Source: Acidobacteriota bacterium
GTDB lineage: Bacteria > Acidobacteriota > Polarisedimenticolia > SMYD01
Direction: 5' to 3'
DNA: 35,742 nt
NCBI GenBank assembly: GCA_004356015.1
Contig: SMYD01000047.1
Coordinates: forward strand, 1-35,742
The notes below the pieces were generated by a model. That model did no database searches, was not told where the DNA came from, and saw only the letters and a program-made list of their open reading frames with translations. Positions 31,129-35,742 of this stretch are shown here, in pieces. The translations under genes and the position numbers were made by a program. The stretch's first letter is position 1; each line of letters opens with the position of its first letter.

Positions 31129-31254
31129 ACCGGGAAGGGACCTCGGCCAGAGAGAGCGCGACCATCAGCTACTGCACACTCCTGCCGGATGTAGCCAACA
31201 CACGTTCAGGAAGTGGACATCTCCCTCTCCGCACCCAATATTCGGTTGTGGACC

Positions 31255-32703
31255 ATGGACATCCAGGAACTTCTACGCTTCATGGTGGCCCGTGAGGCCT
31301 CCGACCTGCATCTGAAAGCGATGCGGCCGCCCCTCCTGCGCCTGGACCAGAAACTGGTTCAGGCCGGGGAGAAACCCCTCACACCCGATCAGATCGAGAA
31401 GATGGTCCTGTCGATCCTGTCGCCCAAGCACAAACAGAAACTGGACGAACAATTATGGGTCGATCTGGGCTATTCCCTGCCCGGTGTGTCCCGCTTCCGT
31501 GTCTCCGTCACCTATCAGCGCGGCACGCTGGCGGCGGTCTTCCGCCGCATCCCCTTCAAGTTCCCCTCCCTCGACGAATGGGGCTTGCCCGAGGTCCTCC
31601 AGGAACTGACGCACCTCAAGAACGGCCTCGTGCTGGTCACCGGCCCGACCGGTTCGGGCAAGTCGTCCACGCTGGCCGCCCTCCTGCGGCTCATCTGCGA
31701 GACACGCCCTGTCCATATCGTCACCATTGAAGACCCCATCGAGTTTCTCATCACCGACTCCATGGGCGCCATCAGCCAGCGGGAGGTCGGCACCGACACC
31801 TGGAGCTTCACCGATGCCCTGCGCAACGTTCTGCGCCAGGACCCCGATGTCATCGCCGTGGGTGAGATGCGCGACCTGGAAACCATGGCCACGGCCTTGA
31901 CCGCCGCCGAGACCGGCCACCTGGTCTTCTCGACGCTGCACACCAACTCGGCCGCCCAGTCCATTGACCGCGTGATGGACATGTTCCCCGCCAAGCAGCA
32001 ACCACAGATCCGCAGCCAGATGGCCCAGGTTCTCAAGGCGATCATCTCCCTCAACCTGGTCAAGCGGAAGGACGGCAAGGGGCTGGTGGCCGCTGTTGAA
32101 ATCCTGATCATGACTCCTCGTATCAGCAAGCTCATCGAGGAGAACAATATTCCGGAGATCCATCTCGAGATTGAGAAGTCGGTCTCGTTCTTCAAGATGC
32201 AGACCATGAACCAGTCCCTGATGGCTCTGGTCCTCAATGGCGTCGTGGATGCCGGTGTGGCCCAGGCGGCCTCGTTGAACCCGGAAGATTTCGACAGGGA
32301 CATGCGCAAGGTTCTGTTCGCCTCGGCGAATGGAGAGATTGCGCCGGGAGAAGAAATGACCGACTCAAGCGCCGATTTCTCGAAGATCGCCGAATTGCAG
32401 GAGATCAAGCGTCTCTACGATGAAAGTCAGGAGCGTTTCACGCAGGAACTGAATCAGAAAGAGACCACCATCCAGGATCTCAACGAGCAACTCCAGTGCA
32501 AGGAGGTGGAGATTCGGCAGATCCAGGATGCCACAGCAGACAGCAGCACTGGGATCGAAAAAGCCCGCAAGGAGACGGCGTTCGTCAAGAAAGACCTGGA
32601 AGGACGCCTGGCCAAACTCCAGATCCGGGTCAAGGAACTCACTGGCAATGCAAACCCGGACCCTGGCCCAGGCACCACCAAGCGCGGCTTCTTTTCGCGC
32701 TGA
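31255..32703 (+). CDS. pilT: PilT-type twitching-motility ATPase with a C-terminal coiled-coil extension
   Basis: PilT powers retraction of type IV pili at the inner membrane. The ATPase core is complete: ASDLHL near 15-20, Walker A GPTGSGKSST (130-139), TIEDPIEF, a Walker B region DPDVIAVGEMRDLET (196-210), and the His box TGHLVFSTLHTNSA. From about residue 374 to 463 there is a charged, heptad-like stretch (LQEIKRLYDESQERF, then LNEQLQCKEVEIRQIQ) predicted to be coiled coil, followed by a Gly/Pro tail. Typical PilT ends near residue 345-370, so this 482-residue protein has about 115 extra residues. I chose ATG 31255 because family members start this way; an in-frame GTG at 31213 is possible. 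PilT and PilU cannot be told apart with certainty. No other pilus genes are present. Confidence 0.9.
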   Translation: MDIQELLRFMVAREASDLHLKAMRPPLLRLDQKLVQAGEKPLTPDQIEKMVLSILSPKHKQKLDEQLWVDLGYSLPGVSRFRVSVTYQRGTLAAVFRRIPFKFPSLDEWGLPEVLQELTHLKNGLVLVTGPTGSGKSSTLAALLRLICETRPVHIVTIEDPIEFLITDSMGAISQREVGTDTWSFTDALRNVLRQDPDVIAVGEMRDLETMATALTAAETGHLVFSTLHTNSAAQSIDRVMDMFPAKQQPQIRSQMAQVLKAIISLNLVKRKDGKGLVAAVEILIMTPRISKLIEENNIPEIHLEIEKSVSFFKMQTMNQSLMALVLNGVVDAGVAQAASLNPEDFDRDMRKVLFASANGEIAPGEEMTDSSADFSKIAELQEIKRLYDESQERFTQELNQKETTIQDLNEQLQCKEVEIRQIQDATADSSTGIEKARKETAFVKKDLEGRLAKLQIRVKELTGNANPDPGPGTTKRGFFSR

Positions 32704-32744
32704 TTCCTTTGAATCCAGGCCTGCCGGTGCCCTCCCGCCCTGAG

Positions 32745-32777
32745 AGTGGCCACTGCCGCCCTTCCTGCGTATATACT
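32745..32777 (+). promoter_or_regulatory. Palindrome AGTGGCCACT and -10-like TATACT upstream of the DsbA-like gene
   Basis: AGTGGCCACT (32745-32754) is a perfect 10-bp palindrome, placed where a -35 would be for TATACT (32772-32777), leaving 17 bp between them. No TTGACA-like sequence is present, so an activator or repressor site is possible. Initiation near 32784 would give a leader of about 45 nt with AGGAG before ATG 32830. Confidence 0.35.
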
Positions 32778-32829
32778 TCGCAGATGCGGCTGGCCTGAGC
32801 TTTGCTCGCACAACCATGACAGGAGCACT

Positions 32830-34158
32830 ATGAAGAAGAAGAGAGCGAAGACCCCGACTCCCAAGGCCGGCGCCAGCCGCTGGCTCCTTCCTGCGGGACT
32901 CCTGGCCGCCGCCATCACCGCCGGAGTCGTTCTGGGCGGACTGACTTCGGAATCCAGCAGCAAGGCTGCAGCCAAACCAGCGGCAGTTCCCCAGGCCGCC
33001 GCAAAGCCTGCCGCCGCCCGGCCCACCCCTCAGGCCACGACCATTTCCCGCGTCAAGCTGGACCTTGAGGGCGCGCCGGCCTTCGGTGCGGCGGATGCAC
33101 CTGTGACTCTGGTGGAGTTCACCGACTACCAGTGTGCCTTCTGCCGCAAAGCCCACGCCACCCTCAACCAGGTCAAGGAGAAGTACGGCGACAAGGTCCG
33201 GCTGGTTTACCTGCAGAATCCCCTGGCCTTCCACAAGGATGCGCCCATGGCGGCCAAGGCCGCCCTGGCCGCCGGTGAGCAGGGGCACTTCCGGGAGATG
33301 CATGATCTGCTGCTCACCAGCGCCGACCTGAAACAGGGCGCTCTGCTGGCCCATGCCCGGTCTCTGGATCTGGATATATCGGCCTTCACCACGGCCATGA
33401 CCAGCGATAAGTTCAACGACAGGATCCAGCAGGATCAGGCCCAGGCCGTCCGCGTGGGCGCCTCCGCCACGCCGTTCTTCTTCATCAATGGGCGCAGTGT
33501 CCGTGGCGCTCAACCCATGACCGCTTTCGAGGCCATCATCGACGAGGAACTGGCGGGCGATCTGCTGCCCACCAAGTGGGTTGCCAGTGCTGCTACCCGC
33601 TCCCGGCGCCCGGCGGAGGATCCCAACAAGATCTACAAGGTGGACATGGCCAACTCCATCAGCCGCGGGCCCAAGGATGCCCCCATCACCCTGGTGGAGA
33701 TCACCGCCTTTCAGTGCGGCTTCTGCAAGCGCAGCCAGGCCACCATTCAGCAGATCATGGAGACCTATCCCGGCAAGGTGCGGCACGTGGTCATGTACAA
33801 ACCCTTGCGCGCCCCCACCGGTGCCATCGCCTCGCTGGCGGCGGACCGGCAGGGCAAGTACTGGGAATACCGCAAGCTTCTCTTCGACAATCAGAGAGCC
33901 ATGACGGACCAGAACCTGCAGCTCTGGGCCCAGCAGGTGGGCATGGATGTGGAGAAGTTCGAGAAGGACCGCCAGGACCCGGCGCTGGCCCAGTTCGTCC
34001 AGAACAACGTGCGCCAGGCCTCCAGCCTGGGAGTGAACGGCACCCCGACCTTTTTCATCAATGGGAAAAAACTGGTGGGTGCTCAACCCTTCGCCGCGTT
34101 CCAGAAGATCATCGACCAGGAGTTGAACTCTCCCGACCAGGCGGCCGCGGCGAGTTGA
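32830..34158 (+). CDS. Membrane-anchored protein with two tandem DsbA/thioredoxin-fold domains
   Basis: The 442-residue protein has a single N-terminal membrane segment (about 18-38) and an Ala/Pro/Lys-rich linker, then two DsbA-like thioredoxin-fold domains facing the periplasm. Domain 1 has CAFC (102-105) and cis-Pro in ATPFFFING (Pro215). Domain 2 has CGFC (296-299) and cis-Pro in GTPTFFING (Pro406). Both CxxC pairs and both cis-prolines are intact, so each could act in thiol oxidation or isomerisation. The two domains are alike in layout (LVEFTDYQCAFC and LVEITAFQCGFC), pointing to an internal duplication. ATG 32830 has AGGAG a few bases upstream. It stands 14 bp before the transporter gene. 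Confidence 0.88.
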   Translation: MKKKRAKTPTPKAGASRWLLPAGLLAAAITAGVVLGGLTSESSSKAAAKPAAVPQAAAKPAAARPTPQATTISRVKLDLEGAPAFGAADAPVTLVEFTDYQCAFCRKAHATLNQVKEKYGDKVRLVYLQNPLAFHKDAPMAAKAALAAGEQGHFREMHDLLLTSADLKQGALLAHARSLDLDISAFTTAMTSDKFNDRIQQDQAQAVRVGASATPFFFINGRSVRGAQPMTAFEAIIDEELAGDLLPTKWVASAATRSRRPAEDPNKIYKVDMANSISRGPKDAPITLVEITAFQCGFCKRSQATIQQIMETYPGKVRHVVMYKPLRAPTGAIASLAADRQGKYWEYRKLLFDNQRAMTDQNLQLWAQQVGMDVEKFEKDRQDPALAQFVQNNVRQASSLGVNGTPTFFINGKKLVGAQPFAAFQKIIDQELNSPDQAAAAS

Positions 34159-34172
34159 CCCGCATCTGACAC

Positions 34173-35642
34173 GTGAAGTTTCCTCCTGCCCGCCTGCTGG
34201 GGATCGCTCTGGGGCCGGCGCTGTTCTCACTGGCCGCGTTCCTCCCCTGGCCGGGACTCGATAAGCCTGCGGCCCAGGCCGCGGGGATCGTGGCATGGAT
34301 GGCCGTCTGGTGGATGGCTGAAGTTGTCCCCCTGGCCGTCACCGCCATGCTGCCCCTGGTTCTCTTCCCGGCGTGCGGCATCCTCGAGGCCGCCGCCGTG
34401 GCGTCTCCGTACGCCAACCATTACGTCTTCCTGATGATGGGCGGCTTCTTCCTGGCCGAGGCCCTGCAGCGCCACGGGCTGCACAAGCGCATGGCCCTGT
34501 CCATCGTCACCACCGTGGGTGGCGGGCCACGGCGCCTGGTTCTGGGTTTCATGATCGCGGCGGCATTCCTCTCGTTGTGGCTCTCCAACACCGCCACAGC
34601 CGCCATGCTCTTCCCCATCGCCCTGGCGGTCGGCGGCCGTATTCACGCCCGGGGATTCACCGCCGCCCTCATGCTGGGCACGGCCTATGCCTGCAACATC
34701 GGCGGCATGGGCACTCTGGTGGGAACCTTTCCCAACATCGTCCTGGCCGGCATGCTGCCGGATCTGATTCCCGGGGCCCAGGCACCCGACTTCTTCGCCT
34801 GGATGCTCCTGGGCATCCCCCTGGTCGTGGTGCTCATTCCCATGGGCTGGCTGCTGTTGACAGTGGTTGCCTATCCCCTCCCCGCTCGGGCCGAGACCGG
34901 GGTCGCAGAGATCCGCGCTGAGTTGCGCGCGCTGGGTCCCATGTCCACCGGCGAACTGCGGACCGCCATGGTCTTCACCCTCACCGCCCTGGCCTGGATC
35001 GGCCGGCGCGGCATCGACCTGGGACAGATGGGGCACCTCCCCGGCTGGGCCGAGCTGCTGGGGCTGCAGGGCATGGTTCATGATTCCACCGTGGCTGTCG
35101 CCGCGACCGTGGCCCTCTTTCTGATCCCTGCGGGAAACGGCCAGCCCCCAGGGGCACGCCTGCTGGAGAGTGACGCTCTGCGGCGCATCCCGTGGCATAT
35201 TCTCCTTCTGTTCGGGGGCGGGTTCGCTCTGGCCCGCGGGTTCACAGCCTCGGGCCTCGACCAGGCCCTGGGCCAAGGGCTGGCGGGCATGGGTGCCCTG
35301 CCGTTGCCCCTGGTCCTTTACGGAGTCTGCCTGGGAGTGAGCCTGCTCACCGAGGTGAACTCCAACACGGCCACCGTCACCACCCTGTTGCCCCTGGCGG
35401 CGGCAGCGGCGCCGGCCCTGGGGGTTCCCACGGCCCCGCTGCTGCTGGCCGTCACCCTCTCGGCATCGTGCGCCTTCATGCTCCCCACGGCCACGCCTCC
35501 CAATGCCATCGTCTTTGCCGCCGGCGCCTTCACCTTGCGGCGCATGGCCTCCGTCGGCATCGTCATGAACCTGCTGGCGGCCGTGGTCATCGCCATCGCA
35601 GTGTGGTTCGCACGAGGGCTGATCGCAGGGGTGGTATCCTGA
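34173..35642 (+). CDS. DASS/SLC13-family anion (dicarboxylate or sulphate) transporter
   Basis: This 489-residue inner-membrane protein has about a dozen hydrophobic segments. It carries both hallmark SNT motifs of the divalent anion:sodium symporter family: LSNTATAAMLFPIA in the first half and NSNTATVTTLLPLA in the second. Each has an accompanying hairpin signature (IGGMGTLVGTFPNIV and PTATPPNAIVFAA). This inverted-repeat layout is typical. The substrate (C4-dicarboxylates, citrate, sulphate) is not predictable from these motifs. The start is GTG 34173 with no visible Shine-Dalgarno, 14 bp after the DsbA-like stop. Its stop codon pairs in a hairpin with the tmk Shine-Dalgarno. Confidence 0.9.
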   Translation: MKFPPARLLGIALGPALFSLAAFLPWPGLDKPAAQAAGIVAWMAVWWMAEVVPLAVTAMLPLVLFPACGILEAAAVASPYANHYVFLMMGGFFLAEALQRHGLHKRMALSIVTTVGGGPRRLVLGFMIAAAFLSLWLSNTATAAMLFPIALAVGGRIHARGFTAALMLGTAYACNIGGMGTLVGTFPNIVLAGMLPDLIPGAQAPDFFAWMLLGIPLVVVLIPMGWLLLTVVAYPLPARAETGVAEIRAELRALGPMSTGELRTAMVFTLTALAWIGRRGIDLGQMGHLPGWAELLGLQGMVHDSTVAVAATVALFLIPAGNGQPPGARLLESDALRRIPWHILLLFGGGFALARGFTASGLDQALGQGLAGMGALPLPLVLYGVCLGVSLLTEVNSNTATVTTLLPLAAAAAPALGVPTAPLLLAVTLSASCAFMLPTATPPNAIVFAAGAFTLRRMASVGIVMNLLAAVVIAIAVWFARGLIAGVVS

Positions 35643-35660
35643 CCTCTTTCCGGAGGTCAG
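35639..35660 (+). promoter_or_regulatory. Eight-pair hairpin joining the transporter stop codon to the tmk Shine-Dalgarno
   Basis: CTGACCTC (35639-35646) pairs perfectly with GAGGTCAG (35653-35660) around the loop TTTCCG. The left arm includes the transporter's TGA (35640-35642), and the right arm contains most of GGAGG (35652-35656), the tmk ribosome binding site. A ribosome terminating on the transporter would melt the stem and free the site. There is no T-run, so it is not a normal terminator. Confidence 0.6.
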
Positions 35661-35663
35661 ACC

Positions 35664-35742
35664 GTGCCCGTCAGCCGGCCCTTGTTCGTGACCCTCGAAG
35701 GGATCGAGGGTTGCGGAAAAACCACGCAGTTGAGCCGCCTCT
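35664..35742 (+). CDS. tmk: Thymidylate kinase, N-terminal fragment (cut by window edge)
   Basis: Tmk phosphorylates dTMP to dTDP. Only about 26 codons are visible, but FVTLEGIEGCGKTTQLSRL includes the bacterial thymidylate kinase P-loop (EGxEGxGKTTQ form). GTG 35664 has GGAGG (35652-35656) at a seven-base spacing and yields MPVSRPLFVTLEG. The gene continues beyond the right edge. Its Shine-Dalgarno is buried in the hairpin at 35639-35660. Confidence 0.85.
   Translation, partial: MPVSRPLFVTLEGIEGCGKTTQLSRL

Noticed and set aside
31213-31254. GTG 31213 as the pilT start
   Set aside because: AGGA is only one base from the GTG and PilT proteins start at the MDIxELL position, so ATG 31255 is preferred.
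32365-34296. 643-residue minus-strand frame across pilT, the DsbA-like gene and the transporter
   Set aside because: It covers parts of three clear genes and has a low-complexity Gly/Arg-rich composition typical of antisense frames.

Overview
The window is GC-rich, densely coded chromosomal DNA from a Gram-negative (diderm) bacterium. Evidence for diderm status is an LpxH-type lipid A phosphoesterase, two lipoprotein-type signal peptides, a periplasmic DsbA-fold protein and a PilT-type pilus ATPase. High GC, a Lys/Ala-rich histone H1-like protein, a V4R-like sensor of a type I associate with myxobacteria and acidobacteria, a FusA2-type EF-G paralogue and an OpcA homologue together suggest an Acidobacteriota-like or other deep-branching lineage. 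That placement is inference only and weak. I see no tRNA, rRNA, CRISPR array, insertion sequence, prophage or origin. Both window edges cut genes.

Layout. (1) 1-200: start of a histone H1-like gene (minus strand) with exact 54-bp tandem repeats, running off the left edge. (2) 339-1232: class IV aminotransferase (plus). (3) 9472 down to 1211 (minus): eight closely packed genes, probably one operon: M1 peptidase, endonuclease IV (nfo), queE, queC, queA, tgt, a small lipoprotein and an LpxH-like phosphoesterase. The four que/tgt genes supply much of the queuosine tRNA-modification pathway. (4) 11474-9564 (minus): AMP-forming acyl-CoA synthetase. Divergent from it is an unrecognised lipoprotein (11532-12575), followed by a secreted Cys-rich CcmH-like protein, an EF-G-like GTPase and asnS (plus). 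(5) 23726 down to 16737 (minus): a V4R-like sensor, tkt, gnd, zwf, opcA and pgl, a nearly complete oxidative pentose phosphate operon. (6) 23895-28255 (plus): Nudix hydrolase, YheT-like hydrolase, rimO, pgpA and ribF, mostly overlapping by 4 bp. (7) 28256-28543: a convergent spacer containing an AT-rich islet, a possible orphan promoter, a perfect palindrome and a weak terminator. (8) leuS (minus), then divergently pilT with a coiled-coil tail, a tandem DsbA-fold protein, a DASS/SLC13 transporter and the start of tmk (plus).

Most of the content is housekeeping. The points most worth a second look are the sensor-led OpcA-containing pentose phosphate operon, the AT-rich spacer as a candidate small-RNA locus, an 8-bp hairpin that buries the tmk Shine-Dalgarno sequence and joins it to the upstream stop codon, a pair of divergent promoters that look leaderless, a recurrent GTAGACT -10 element, the coiled-coil tail on PilT, an M1 peptidase without GxMEN, an EF-G paralogue without the catalytic His, and a CcmH-like exported Cys protein.
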